A stretch of DNA of 64,000 nt from Arcicella rosea. GTDB taxonomy: Bacteria > Bacteroidota > Bacteroidia > Cytophagales > Spirosomataceae. Made by a program: the position numbers and the translations under genes. Shown here in pieces: positions 9,549 through 18,525 of this stretch. Location of the stretch: positions 1-64,000 of the forward strand of contig NZ_JACHKT010000018.1 in assembly GCF_014204325.1 (NCBI RefSeq), in the 5' to 3' direction. Position 1 is the first letter of the stretch, and each line of letters opens with the position of its first letter. The notes under the pieces are model-generated. The model was not told the origin of the DNA, did not search any database, and saw only the letters and a program-made list of their open reading frames with translations.

Positions 9549-10379
9549 CTAAAGTTCTTTTTTAGGATTACGAAAAGCATATACTAAAACACCAGTCGCA
9601 AACAGTACTACAGGCACACTTAGCCATTGCCCCATATTAAAAGCCATATCATTTTCAAAAGAAACTTGATTCTCTTTTAAGAACTCGTAGAAAAAACGAA
9701 GAATAAATACATACAATAAAAAGATGGCTGTCATAAAACCATTGGTTGTATTTTGTTTTTTCTTCGACCAAAACCACATCAAAATCACAAAAAGTACCAA
9801 ACAAGATAGACATTCATATAATTGTGATGGGTGACGTGGAACAACTTCTAAATAATCATGTCCGAGCGACGGGTCATTAAAAAAGTTAAATGCCCAAGGT
9901 ACATCTGTTTGTTTTCCTACAATTTCAGAATTCATCAAATTTCCAAAACGAATAAATGCACCGCCCAAAGCTGCTGTTGGTACTACCCTGTCGGTAACAT
10001 ATAAATAAGGAACATTTCTCTTTTTGGAGTACAGATAAAAGGCAATTAACATCCCAATTACTGCTCCGTGCGATGCTAAACCTGCATAAGGAGGTTTAAT
10101 CATTGATATAAAAAACTTAACAGGGTCGCTTAACAATAGTGGATATTCATAAAAAAAGTAATGCCCCATTCTAGCCCCTACAACGGTAGCAATCATGGCA
10201 TACAATAATAATTCATCGGCTTCTTCAAGCGAGCGTCCTTCTTTTTTAAACATATAGCTAAGTACTTGATAGCCTGCTAAAAAAGCCATTGCAAACATTA
10301 ATCCGTACCAACGAATCGGGAAACCGAAAATTTCAAAAATTTCTGGAGAAGTATGCCAGTCAATATATGTTAATAACAT
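9549..10379 (-). CDS. lgt: Prolipoprotein diacylglyceryl transferase Lgt
   Basis: An integral inner-membrane enzyme that transfers diacylglycerol from phosphatidylglycerol to the lipobox cysteine of prolipoproteins. About seven membrane segments are present. The family signature reads GAFIRFGNLMNSEIVG, the catalytic-region histidine is in LASHGAVIG, and the conserved RHPSQLYE lies before the C-terminal helices. The start is placed at MLLTYIDWHTSPEIF, giving 276 residues, the usual length; a further ATG lies 12 codons upstream. It heads a minus-strand group whose next members are rhodanese genes. Confidence 0.95.
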   Translation of the reverse strand: MLLTYIDWHTSPEIFEIFGFPIRWYGLMFAMAFLAGYQVLSYMFKKEGRSLEEADELLLYAMIATVVGARMGHYFFYEYPLLLSDPVKFFISMIKPPYAGLASHGAVIGMLIAFYLYSKKRNVPYLYVTDRVVPTAALGGAFIRFGNLMNSEIVGKQTDVPWAFNFFNDPSLGHDYLEVVPRHPSQLYECLSCLVLFVILMWFWSKKKQNTTNGFMTAIFLLYVFILRFFYEFLKENQVSFENDMAFNMGQWLSVPVVLFATGVLVYAFRNPKKEL

Positions 10380-10487
10380 TTGTATATGTTGATTTTTAAT
10401 AAAAATATTTTTCAAAAATACAGCTTTTCTATCGAAAGATTTTCTTTTGTTTTATTAAAATACCGTGAAAATCGTTCTAAATTTTCT

Positions 10488-10781
10488 TTACAAATTTAAA
10501 AAGGCTTCTAAACCTCCCTCTAAATTTTTTAATTGCTGAAAGCCTTTTTTTGCTAAAATTTTTCTAGCTATTTCGCTTTGTAAACCTGAATAACAAACAA
10601 TGATAATTTCTTCTTGCTGTAAATGAGCTATTTTTTCAACAGAAAGTAACAGTTCATCTAAAGGAATTTGCATTCCTCCAATATCAAAATCTTCAATTTC
10701 GTAAGGCGTTCGGATGTCTAAAATCTGAAGTGATGACAAACGTTCTTTAAATTCTGTAGGAGAAATACTGGATGAATTCAT
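10488..10781 (-). CDS. Rhodanese-like domain protein
   Basis: A single rhodanese domain of about 97 residues. ILDIRTPYEIEDFDIGGMQIPL is the N-terminal rhodanese pattern, and IIVCYSGLQSEIAR holds the active-site Cys in the loop CYSGLQS. This loop departs from the more usual CRSGxRS of the neighbouring rhodanese, so the substrate or activity may differ. The start MNSSSISP is preferred over an ATG 12 codons upstream. The next rhodanese gene lies 63 bp upstream on the same strand, consistent with a tandem duplication. Confidence 0.85.
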   Translation of the reverse strand: MNSSSISPTEFKERLSSLQILDIRTPYEIEDFDIGGMQIPLDELLLSVEKIAHLQQEEIIIVCYSGLQSEIARKILAKKGFQQLKNLEGGLEAFLNL

Positions 10782-10844
10782 GGCAAATAAAAGTGGTCTG
10801 CCTCTTCGACAGACCACCCGAAATTATTTTGAAGCAAAACCAAA

Positions 10845-11141
10845 TTAGTCTAATTTATTATAAGCTAAAATACCTCCTAATACATTTCTGACATTGGTAT
10901 AACCTTGTGCCGTTAAAAATGCTTTAGCGTTTCCTGAACGAGCACCCGAACGACAATGAACAATCACTTCTTCCTCTTTCCAAGCTTCAATTTCATCCAA
11001 ACGGTCTGGTAATTCTCCTAACGGAATCAATTTTGCTCCAAGATTTTGTTCATCAAATTCATATTCTTCTCGTACGTCAAGGAAATTAAAATTTTCACCT
11101 TTGTCAATTCTTTCTTTAAGTTCTTCTACAGTAATATCCAT
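10845..11141 (-). CDS. Rhodanese-like sulfurtransferase
   Basis: A 98-residue single-domain rhodanese. FLDVREEYEFDEQNLGAKLIPL gives the N-terminal half, and VIVHCRSGARSGNA provides the catalytic Cys in the canonical six-residue loop CRSGAR. The C-terminal LGGILAYNK is typical of GlpE/PspE-type proteins. Known members move sulfane sulfur from thiosulfate or persulfides; the partner here is unknown. It is probably cotranscribed with the second rhodanese downstream. Confidence 0.9.
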   Translation of the reverse strand: MDITVEELKERIDKGENFNFLDVREEYEFDEQNLGAKLIPLGELPDRLDEIEAWKEEEVIVHCRSGARSGNAKAFLTAQGYTNVRNVLGGILAYNKLD

Positions 11142-11169
11142 TGTGTTGGTATTTTATTGATTGTTAATT

Positions 11170-13149
11170 TTAATGACTAATCCATATTTTTCTGACAAAT
11201 GTATTACGTTCATTTGAAAGTCGCAAAAGATACATTCCTGAATTTAGATGCTGTAAATTAATCGACTGACTGTCAACATTTTCTTTCAAAATACTTCTTC
11301 CATAAACATCTAATACTTCTACATTTTTCAAAGAACTATCGTTCCAATGAATAATATCTGGACTTGGATTTGGTGAAACGACTAAGTTCCTATCTTGAAT
11401 TTCCGTCTCATTTTCCAATACAACATCCAAAGGCTTTCCTCCCATCACTGGACGAATCATCATACTTCCTCTGATAGCCTTGTAAATACTTGCATCAGCA
11501 TTCGCTACATTCGCCCACGAATTACTGATATTAAAAAAATGTTTATTGGTGAATTGAGGCGAATTTTTATCTAAACCAACAATGATTGGCTCATCATCTG
11601 TCAATTGTAAGTAACCCACATAAAAAGTATCTGTAACGGCAACTGGGTCAATCGTGTATTCAACAAATCCATTCTGAACATCAGAATACTGTACTTTTGT
11701 GTAAAGTCCTCTGAGAATCTGCCCAGGTTTTCCGTGGTCATTTCCCATAACTTGTAAAGTAATGTTATTTCCAACGATATTTGTTAACGATGGCTGTAGA
11801 TTAATACGAATTGCCTTTACAACATCAGCTTTATTGTTTACAAATTGGATAGCTACTCTTCCAAAACCTTTTTTAAGATAAGCACCCGCTTCTGCCGTTC
11901 CGTCGTCGTAAGCATAAAAGTTATCTAAAGCTACTGTTGTTGAAATGGTGTCATTTTGTGTAAGAATTCCATTTCTGAAAGAAATATTACTCGCATCTTG
12001 TGTTCCCAACAAGAATTTAAAATTTAAGTAAGCTTTATCGCCTGTAATATTATTGGCAAAATTATTTTTGAACTTAAACACTTTTGAAGCACCAGCCGTC
12101 AAGGCATCTCTACCTACTCTTTGGTCTTTTTGCAAAGTATCATTTCCTGCTGAAAGGTTTGTGTTTCTAACAGAAAAATAAATATTTACGTCGTTATTAT
12201 TACTGTACAAATTGTTCACTTTCACACCCGTAGAATCATTGATTTCTGCCGATGGCGAAGGTTTTCCTGCTAAAAACTGAACCAATGGCATTGAGCGATA
12301 ACGTTTTAATACTGGTTCGATATTATCACTACAAGCTATATCTTTCAAATAAGAAACTCTTTCAAATTTGTTCGTTTGGTTGTTCAGAACACTTCCTAAA
12401 ATATATCCATTTACAGAATTGTCACTTTTTTTTGCCAAACAAACATAGTCTAAATGCCAAACATCAAATTGACCTGATTTTCTACCAAAACTCTGAAAAC
12501 GAAATTGAAAATTTGAATGAAAGTACAAATTAGCACGAATTGGCAAAATTACTTGACTGAAATTGGAAGGAAGGTTTATACCTTTTTGCACCCAAACGGT
12601 ATTCCAAGTATTGCCGTTCGTTAAAAATTGTAATTGCAATGAATCTGATAAATCTGGTTGTTCGCCCAAGCCTTTTCCTTGCCAAAAAAAACTAATATAT
12701 AAAGAGTCAGCAGGAGTCTGAACTGATAAATTGATTGGAAGTGATGTTAAAGTATCTGTTGCTCCTTGGGTCAATTGATTCGTAAAATCATAAGGGAAAC
12801 CATTGGCTTGTAATCCATCAAAAGTTGCCACATTCACCGTTGGTTGATTGACAGCTAAAGTATTATTCACAAAAACGCCTCCACCAGTTTGCCAAAGTGT
12901 AGGAATTGTTTGTCCGTTTTTTACCGTTGAAAAATCATCAAAAAAAGGAAGTGTTAACGCATTTATTCTACTACTTGCTTGACTTTTCTGTAAAGACGTT
13001 GATTGATTTTGCGGTACAGGAATTGTTAAAAACTGCGCATTCGAAACCTGATGAATAAGTAGGAAGAGTAGAAAAATAAAGAAGTGTTGCGTGAAACCAC
13101 ACAACACTATATTTTTTGATTTGATTAAATCAGAGGATATTTTTTTCAT
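11170..13149 (-). CDS. Secreted protein with T9SS type A sorting domain
   Basis: A protein of about 659 residues with a signal peptide (hydrophobic FFIFLLFLLIHQ, cleavage after SNAQ) and a C-terminal type IX sorting domain: LVVSPNPSPDIIHW, then VEVLDVYGR, ending RNTFVRKIWISH. The middle has beta-rich segments containing WQTGGGVFVNN and FQFRFQSFG that resemble lectin-like or MAM-like sandwiches. No catalytic motif is evident. The start MKKISSDL is preferred because the upstream ATG would lie inside the PASTA gene. It follows the PASTA gene after 22 bp and may be cotranscribed. Confidence 0.8.
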   Translation of the reverse strand: MKKISSDLIKSKNIVLCGFTQHFFIFLLFLLIHQVSNAQFLTIPVPQNQSTSLQKSQASSRINALTLPFFDDFSTVKNGQTIPTLWQTGGGVFVNNTLAVNQPTVNVATFDGLQANGFPYDFTNQLTQGATDTLTSLPINLSVQTPADSLYISFFWQGKGLGEQPDLSDSLQLQFLTNGNTWNTVWVQKGINLPSNFSQVILPIRANLYFHSNFQFRFQSFGRKSGQFDVWHLDYVCLAKKSDNSVNGYILGSVLNNQTNKFERVSYLKDIACSDNIEPVLKRYRSMPLVQFLAGKPSPSAEINDSTGVKVNNLYSNNNDVNIYFSVRNTNLSAGNDTLQKDQRVGRDALTAGASKVFKFKNNFANNITGDKAYLNFKFLLGTQDASNISFRNGILTQNDTISTTVALDNFYAYDDGTAEAGAYLKKGFGRVAIQFVNNKADVVKAIRINLQPSLTNIVGNNITLQVMGNDHGKPGQILRGLYTKVQYSDVQNGFVEYTIDPVAVTDTFYVGYLQLTDDEPIIVGLDKNSPQFTNKHFFNISNSWANVANADASIYKAIRGSMMIRPVMGGKPLDVVLENETEIQDRNLVVSPNPSPDIIHWNDSSLKNVEVLDVYGRSILKENVDSQSINLQHLNSGMYLLRLSNERNTFVRKIWISH

Positions 13150-13171
13150 GAAATCGTTTAAAAGTAAAATA

Positions 13172-13942
13172 TCAATTCGGTGGATTACCCGCAACCCAAA
13201 GGTCTATCATATCTCCAGAACGAACTTTATTTCCATTTTCGCATTCAGGATTTTGTTTGATAATCGTTCCTGCTGGTTCGGTAGAAGTTGGGTCATAAAT
13301 AACAGTACCAATCTGTAAACCAGAACCTTTGATAACGATTTGTGCTTCATCATACAACTGTCCGACTACACAAGGTACATCAATTTCTACAGAATCAGTT
13401 CCATTACCTACTACCAAAGTAACTTTAGAGCCTTTAGCAATTAACGATCCCGATTCGATTTTCGTACCTCCGAACTTCACTTCTAATACTTCATTTTGTC
13501 GGCTATCGTTTTGATACTCTAAATCTGGTTTCAATAAACCCGAAACCAACAATTGTTGTTCAGCACTTCTTACCGACATTTCCGTAAGTTTAGGCAACTT
13601 AATCATCGGAGCCGTTTCGGTATTGATAGTCAAATAAATTTTTCTTCCTTGTTTTACTTTAGAATTCTCTAAAGGATATTGTGAAAGTACCGTAAGTGGT
13701 TTTAAACCAGCCGTGAAAGTGCTATCTGTTACTTCAAAATCGAGATTTCTTTCGTCCAAAAGGTCTTCTGCTTCTTCCATTGTTAATCCTTTTAGATTAG
13801 GAACAGTAATTGCATCGCCATGATTGGTACTCCAAGGCAAATACACAAAGAAAAAACCAAAGAATAAAACCATTAACAACAAGGTTATAATGGCTGCATG
13901 GAGATAAACGTCTTTTTTTGAATTGGTGGAAATTTTCATCAT
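13172..13942 (-). CDS. Membrane-anchored PASTA-domain protein
   Basis: A 256-residue protein with a short cytoplasmic tail, one membrane helix (about residues 14-34) and three extracytoplasmic PASTA domains: VPNLKGLTMEEAEDLL at 47, LPKLTEMSVRSAEQQL at about 116, and VPCVVGQLYDEAQIVI at about 190. PASTA modules bind muropeptides or uncrosslinked peptidoglycan in kinases and penicillin-binding proteins. Here no kinase or transpeptidase domain is attached, an arrangement seen in Bacteroidota. A role in sensing or organising the cell wall is inferred. Confidence 0.9.
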   Translation of the reverse strand: MMKISTNSKKDVYLHAAIITLLLMVLFFGFFFVYLPWSTNHGDAITVPNLKGLTMEEAEDLLDERNLDFEVTDSTFTAGLKPLTVLSQYPLENSKVKQGRKIYLTINTETAPMIKLPKLTEMSVRSAEQQLLVSGLLKPDLEYQNDSRQNEVLEVKFGGTKIESGSLIAKGSKVTLVVGNGTDSVEIDVPCVVGQLYDEAQIVIKGSGLQIGTVIYDPTSTEPAGTIIKQNPECENGNKVRSGDMIDLWVAGNPPN

Positions 13943-14144
13943 TAATTTTTTAGGGAAATATTAATGTCTATCTGTTAGTAATTATCTTTTTGAGCAATTA
14001 TTTATTCTATTTTGCAAAGAATAAAGATATTTACAAACGGATAAAGGATATTTATGTTGCAATTTACAAGATATTCACTTGGGAAGAATAGATTTCGTAA
14101 TATTTTAACATATTGCATCATATTTAAGGATTCAAGATTTTACG

Positions 14145-15518
14145 ATGGAAAACAATATTATTTTACTGACTGATAGTTATAAAGTAAGTCATTACAAGCA
14201 ATATCCCGAAGGCACAACACAAATTTATAGCTACTTTGAAAGTCGTGGCGGTAAATTTGAAGAAATTACTTTCTTTGGTTTACAATATTTATTGAAGGAG
14301 TTTTTAGTCGGACAAGTAGTCACGCAAAGAAAAATTGACCAAGCTGCCAAATTATATGAAGCTCATTTTGGTAATCCTACTTTATTCAACAAAGCAGGTT
14401 GGGAATATATTCTGAACAATCATGCAGGAAAATTACCTATCCGCATCAAAGCTGTTCCTGAAGGAAAAGTAATTCCAACGCATAACGTAATGATGACGGT
14501 AGAAAATACCGACCCAAATTGTTTTTGGCTGACAAATTTTCTGGAATCATTATTATTACAATTGTGGTATCCAAGTACTGTGGCAACGATTAGCAGAGAA
14601 GTAAAAAAACTTATTAGTCAATATCTTGAAGAAACAGGCGACCCCAATACAATTGATTTTAAATTACATGATTTTGGTTTCAGAGGCGTAAGTAGTGTGG
14701 ATAGTGCAAGTATTGGTGGAGCCGCTCATTTAATCAATTTTATGGGAACTGATACTGTAGTTGCTTTAACTTTTATTCAGCATTATTACGGAAATGAAAA
14801 CGATATGTTTGGTTTTAGCATTCCTGCGGCAGAACATAGTACCATCACCAGTTGGGGAAAAGACCATGAAGTAGATGCTTATGAAAATATGTTGGCACAA
14901 TATCCAGAAGGTTTGGTGGCGGTTGTAAGTGATAGTTATGATATTTACAATGCTTGCGAAAAACTGTGGGGAGGATTATTAAAAGAACAAATTTTAGCCA
15001 GAAAAGGCACTTTAGTGGTTCGTCCAGACAGTGGTGAACCTAAAGATGTCGTGCTGAAAGTTGCTGAAATTCTGGGTGAAAAAATTGGTTTTAGCATCAA
15101 CCCAAAAGGCTATAAAGTATTGCATCCAAACATCAGAATTATTCAAGGCGATGGCGTGAATTATGATAGTATCGGCGAAATTTTAGCCCATTTAAAAAAT
15201 CATGGCTGGAGTGCCGACAATGTGGCTTTTGGCATGGGTGGTGCTTTGTTACAGAAAGTAAACCGTGATACACAAAAATTTGCTTTTAAATGTAGTGCAG
15301 CAACCATTAACGGAAAAGAGCAAGAAGTGTTTAAAGACCCCATCACCGACCACGGTAAAGTAAGCAAAAAAGGAAGAATGAAGTTAGTCTTTGAAAACAA
15401 TACTTATCAAACCAAAAGTCTTGACGAAAGTGGAGAAGATATTTTGGAAACAGTATTTGAAAACGGAGAAATTTTGAAAGAAATTAGTTTTGGAGAGGTG
15501 AAAGGAAACAGTAAATGA
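14145..15518 (+). CDS. nadV: Nicotinamide phosphoribosyltransferase (NAMPT)
   Basis: A 457-residue enzyme that makes nicotinamide mononucleotide from nicotinamide and PRPP, allowing NAD salvage without deamidation. Diagnostic segments are YKVSHYKQYPEGTTQIYSYF at the N-terminus, KLHDFGFRGVSS in the middle, AAEHSTITSWG with the catalytic-region His, and VVRPDSGEPKDVV, which binds the phosphoribosyl group. Length agrees with bacterial NadV. It is not next to other NAD genes; upstream lies about 200 bp of AT-rich sequence without a clear promoter match. Confidence 0.95.
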   Translation: MENNIILLTDSYKVSHYKQYPEGTTQIYSYFESRGGKFEEITFFGLQYLLKEFLVGQVVTQRKIDQAAKLYEAHFGNPTLFNKAGWEYILNNHAGKLPIRIKAVPEGKVIPTHNVMMTVENTDPNCFWLTNFLESLLLQLWYPSTVATISREVKKLISQYLEETGDPNTIDFKLHDFGFRGVSSVDSASIGGAAHLINFMGTDTVVALTFIQHYYGNENDMFGFSIPAAEHSTITSWGKDHEVDAYENMLAQYPEGLVAVVSDSYDIYNACEKLWGGLLKEQILARKGTLVVRPDSGEPKDVVLKVAEILGEKIGFSINPKGYKVLHPNIRIIQGDGVNYDSIGEILAHLKNHGWSADNVAFGMGGALLQKVNRDTQKFAFKCSAATINGKEQEVFKDPITDHGKVSKKGRMKLVFENNTYQTKSLDESGEDILETVFENGEILKEISFGEVKGNSK

Positions 15519-15595
15519 AAACTTATTTATCCTTTTGGGATTAAGAAACCAAATATCTATGATTATTAACACAAATCAAACATACACAACTCATC

Positions 15596-16135
15596 ATGAA
15601 AAAAATCATTATTACCTTTTTAACTTTATTATTAGTACAATTCTATGCTTTGGCACAATCAGACACACTTAGCAAAGTTTCTGCACTACAAAAAGCAGAG
15701 TACTCATTCAGAGGTGGGAAAGTCTATTTTATTCCTTCAATTGGTATTGAAAAAGGTTTTGTTCCTTATAGTATAGGAATGGAAATTGGATTAAGTAACT
15801 ACCTAGGTTTAGGATTAGGAATTGGCCGTTCAAGAGTTGCTTATTATTCTCAATACTCGTACACTAAAACACTTAGCCATTATGAAACAGTAGCCAATAC
15901 TGCCATCAGTCTAAACTTCCATTTTTCGCAGATTTTTCAATCTAAAATGATTGATATTGTACCAGGAATAGGCTGGGTTCATAGTTTTGCTTCGCCCAAA
16001 GAACTTAATATACTAGCAGGTTCTGTAGAATTTAGATTATATCCTGGGCCACACATTGGTATTGTTACAGGGCCATCCTTTGGAATCAGTTCTGCCACTG
16101 ATTTAGGTTGGGGCATCGGTTTGATCTTCAAGTAA
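15596..16135 (+). CDS. Small outer-membrane beta-barrel-like protein
   Basis: A 179-residue exported protein with a signal peptide ending ALAQ. The mature part alternates hydrophobic and polar residues in strand-like segments (SNYLGLGLGIGRSRVAYY, SLNFHFSQIF) and ends in GWGIGLIFK, an aromatic-terminated strand typical of outer-membrane barrels. No enzymatic motif is seen and the specific family is not recognised. A perfect terminator hairpin lies 55 bp after the stop. Confidence 0.6.
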   Translation: MKKIIITFLTLLLVQFYALAQSDTLSKVSALQKAEYSFRGGKVYFIPSIGIEKGFVPYSIGMEIGLSNYLGLGLGIGRSRVAYYSQYSYTKTLSHYETVANTAISLNFHFSQIFQSKMIDIVPGIGWVHSFASPKELNILAGSVEFRLYPGPHIGIVTGPSFGISSATDLGWGIGLIFK

Positions 16136-16190
16136 ACAGCATAAATCATCCCGACTATTAAACCAAACATAAGTCATCCCGAATTTTAAA

Positions 16191-16238
16191 ATCATAAAAA
16201 AGCGGTCGAAATTAGTTTTTCGACCGCTTTTTTATGAT
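16191..16238. terminator. Strong bidirectional terminator
   Basis: A perfect 20-bp inverted repeat (16191-16210 with 16219-16238) around an 8-base loop. The stem contains AAAAAAGCGGTCGAA, so each transcript direction ends in a run of T. It probably ends the outer-membrane protein gene and the convergent RRM gene. Confidence 0.85.
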
Positions 16239-16249
16239 TGATGGGTAAC

Positions 16250-16333
16250 GAATTCCTACTGTTTGAGCGAAGCGAGTTTAGGAATTCTTGATTTTCTTTT
16301 GTTACTTTTCTTTTATCAAGAAAAGAAAAGTAA
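16250..16333. repeat. Dispersed two-hairpin repeat, copy 1
   Basis: Hairpin 1 pairs GAATTCCTA (16250-16258) with TAGGAATTC (16279-16287) around a conserved loop containing TTTGAGCGAAGCGAG. Hairpin 2 pairs TTACTTTTCTTTT (16302-16314) with AAAAGAAAAGTAA (16321-16333). The same two-hairpin unit occurs at 17577-17661 with compensatory stem changes. With the preceding terminator it fills most of the gene-free stretch 16136-16436. Confidence 0.8.
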
Positions 16334-16436
16334 GGACAAGGCGATAAAAACTACAAAACAACCCAAAACTCACTATTTGATTAGAAAATTCGGGATGAAT
16401 CTGTTTCATTATCCTACAGCCTAAAGCTAAATCAAA

Positions 16437-16781
16437 CTAATCTCTCCTACCCTTATTATTCCCTCTAAAAGGTTTCCACTCTTTATTTTCGGGCTTAACG
16501 TAAGGTTTTTTCTTTTTGTTTTTATCTAAACTTCCAGCATTATTTGGAATAGATTCATTCACTATAATTTTTCTTTCGTCGATTTCTGCACCATTTAATG
16601 ACTCAATCGCTAATTTAGCTTCTGCATCATTAGGCATTTGCACAAAAGCAAAACCTTTGTTCTGACGAGTAATTTTATCAATCACAATTTTGGCAGAACT
16701 TACTTCGCCATATACTTCAAAAATCTCTTTCAGTCTTGCATCCTTCCACTTGAAAGGAATACTTCCTACATAAATATCCAT
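16437..16781 (-). CDS. RNA-binding protein with single RRM domain
   Basis: A 114-residue protein with one RNA recognition motif. RNP2 is IYVGSI (residues 3-8) and RNP1 is KGFAFVQM (42-49), with the aromatic residues needed for stacking on RNA. The tail from residue 80 is basic (KNKKKKPYVKPENKEW, RGNNKGRR), consistent with nucleic-acid binding. Small RRM proteins of this kind are common in cyanobacteria and Bacteroidota and are often linked to cold response; that link is not shown here. Confidence 0.92.
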   Translation of the reverse strand: MDIYVGSIPFKWKDARLKEIFEVYGEVSSAKIVIDKITRQNKGFAFVQMPNDAEAKLAIESLNGAEIDERKIIVNESIPNNAGSLDKNKKKKPYVKPENKEWKPFRGNNKGRRD

Positions 16782-16853
16782 TATTAATTATTTTATTTCG
16801 GCACAAAGGTAAAACATTCTATCCTATGTTTTGGCTGAATCCTGATAAAGCTT

Positions 16854-17468
16854 TTATACAGTTCGTAAATATTCTACCGAAATACCTTCTATTTTCTCTA
16901 ATTTCCCCAAAATCTGGTTTGCTAGCGATTTACGAAAATCTATTTCAATAGTACATTGATTATCAAATTGTTGATTCTTGATTTTTAAATCAAAATCCTT
17001 CACCACTTTCATTACATCATTCATCTGAATATATTCAAACTGTACTTGATAGACTTCATTCACCGTTTTTTCAATGACCTCAGCCTCCGCCAAAGCTTCT
17101 TCCGTAGCGAATTTATAAGCATTGATTAAACCCGGAACGCCCAACAAAGTACCGCCCCAATAACGCACAACCACTACCAAAATATTGGTAATATCTTTCG
17201 ACAAAAGCACATTCAATATCGGGCGACCAGCCGAACCCGAAGGCTCGCCATCGTCGTTTACTCTGAAATTAGTTCTATCCAAACCCAAACGAAAAGCATA
17301 ACAAAAATGCACCGCCTTAAAATGTTCTTTACGAAGCGGTTCTATCAAAGCTTTCACTTCCGATTCTTGTTCTATTGGATAAGCAAAAGCAAAAAATTTA
17401 CTCCCTTTATCTTTAAAAAGCCCTTCTGAGGGTGTTTTTATGGTTTTGTATGTATCTTCAAAAAGCAT
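16854..17468 (-). CDS. yigZ: IMPACT/YigZ family protein
   Basis: A 204-residue protein of the UPF0029/IMPACT family. The signature VNDDGEPSGSAGRPILNVL is near residues 68-86, followed by VVVVRYWGGTLLGVPGLINAYK. The C-terminal 75 residues form the ferredoxin-like second domain. The eukaryotic homologue IMPACT modulates GCN1/GCN2 signalling; the bacterial role is poorly defined, perhaps in translation. It is monocistronic, with a dispersed two-hairpin repeat upstream. Confidence 0.93.
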   Translation of the reverse strand: MLFEDTYKTIKTPSEGLFKDKGSKFFAFAYPIEQESEVKALIEPLRKEHFKAVHFCYAFRLGLDRTNFRVNDDGEPSGSAGRPILNVLLSKDITNILVVVVRYWGGTLLGVPGLINAYKFATEEALAEAEVIEKTVNEVYQVQFEYIQMNDVMKVVKDFDLKIKNQQFDNQCTIEIDFRKSLANQILGKLEKIEGISVEYLRTV

Positions 17469-17576
17469 TACATTAATTTGAAAATTTGAGGATTTGAAGA
17501 TTTGAAAATCTCATATAATTTAATTTCAAAATCAAACATTCAGTGATTTTGTATTTTTGGGCGTTAGCATTTTTTC

Positions 17577-17661
17577 GAAATTCCGCTGTTTGAGCGAAGC
17601 GAGTTTCGGAATTTCTTGACTTTCTTTTGTTACTTTTCTTTTGTCAAGAAAAGAAAAGTAA
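17577..17661. repeat. Dispersed two-hairpin repeat, copy 2
   Basis: Same architecture as 16250-16333: hairpin 1 GAAATTCCG (17577-17585) with CGGAATTTC (17607-17615) around the loop containing TTTGAGCGAAGCGAG, then hairpin 2 TTACTTTTCTTTT (17630-17642) with AAAAGAAAAGTAA (17649-17661). The stem of hairpin 1 differs from copy 1 at paired positions, yet pairing is kept. Confidence 0.8.
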
Positions 17662-17717
17662 AATCTCTCTATGCAGAAATCTTATTTTGATTAATATAAC
17701 CATAGGTAATTTTCTAT

Positions 17718-18470
17718 TCATTGGACACACAATATTTCAACACCCTTGTTCTTATAAAATATAACATCTTCTGGCAAAGCATTCGTCACCAAAACATCTA
17801 CCAAAGTAATCGCTGCGAAAGTTAAGTACTTGTCCTTTCCAAGTTTTGAGGCATCGCAAAGGAAATAGTTCTTTGCCGAAGCCTTTGCCATTGCCAAAGT
17901 AATACTGGCTTCGTCTTCCCCAAAAGCACTTAAACCATTTTCGGGCGAAATGCCATCTACACCCAAAAATGCCTTATCTACTTTATAGCGAGCGATATGT
18001 TCCTCCGCAATTTTACCGTGTACTGCTTGGCGTTCTTGGTCGATTTCTCCCCCAATGAGGTTGATAGATACTTGGCTGTTCATCAATTCATAGACCACGG
18101 GCAAAGAATTCGTAATCACTTTTATCCGCTTATTTTTGATAAACTGGCACATCCTAAATACCGTACTGCCACAGTCCATCAAAATAATATCGCCCTCTTG
18201 AATCTGCTGTGCCGCCAACTGACAAATCTTATCTTTCTCTTTGGCATTCATTGCCGTTTTGTTGGCAAAAGTAAAAGGCATTTGTGCCAAAGATAATTTC
18301 ATCGCTCCGCCATGTGTGCGAAACAACAAGCCATCCGTAGCCATTTGTTGTAAATCTCTGCGAATGGTAATCTCTGAAATATCTAAAGCTTGGGCAAAAT
18401 CTTTTACTTCGGCTTCTCCCTTTTCTTCTAAAATTTTTAGAATTATCTGCTTTCTATTTTGAAAACTCAT
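17718..18470 (-). CDS. DeoR/GlpR family transcriptional regulator
   Basis: A 250-residue repressor. The N-terminal winged helix-turn-helix (about residues 5-58) contains VKDFAQALDISEITIRRDLQQM and the typical LFRTHGGA wing. The C-terminal DeoR sensor domain has ILMDCGSTVFRMCQF, IKVITNSLPV and KAFLGVDGIS, the sugar-phosphate-binding pattern of the family. It is divergent from a NudK-type Nudix gene. The 55-bp intergenic region carries four half-sites at 10-bp spacing, the likely operator. Confidence 0.92.
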   Translation of the reverse strand: MSFQNRKQIILKILEEKGEAEVKDFAQALDISEITIRRDLQQMATDGLLFRTHGGAMKLSLAQMPFTFANKTAMNAKEKDKICQLAAQQIQEGDIILMDCGSTVFRMCQFIKNKRIKVITNSLPVVYELMNSQVSINLIGGEIDQERQAVHGKIAEEHIARYKVDKAFLGVDGISPENGLSAFGEDEASITLAMAKASAKNYFLCDASKLGKDKYLTFAAITLVDVLVTNALPEDVIFYKNKGVEILCVQ

Positions 18471-18484
18471 AAAACATGATTAAT

Positions 18485-18521
18485 TTGTTCAAAAATAATC
18501 AATAATTATCAAATATAATCA
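18485..18521. promoter_or_regulatory. Tandem 10-bp-phased operator half-sites
   Basis: Four heptamers lie in the same orientation exactly 10 bp apart: TTGTTCA (18485), ATAATCA (18495), ATTATCA (18505) and ATAATCA (18515). The shared core is WTNWTCA. They fill the space between the divergent DeoR-type regulator and the nudK start at 18526. Direct repeats one helical turn apart place all sites on one face of the DNA, as expected for an oligomeric DeoR-family repressor. The assignment is inferred from position. Confidence 0.55.
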
Positions 18522-18525
18522 TAAA

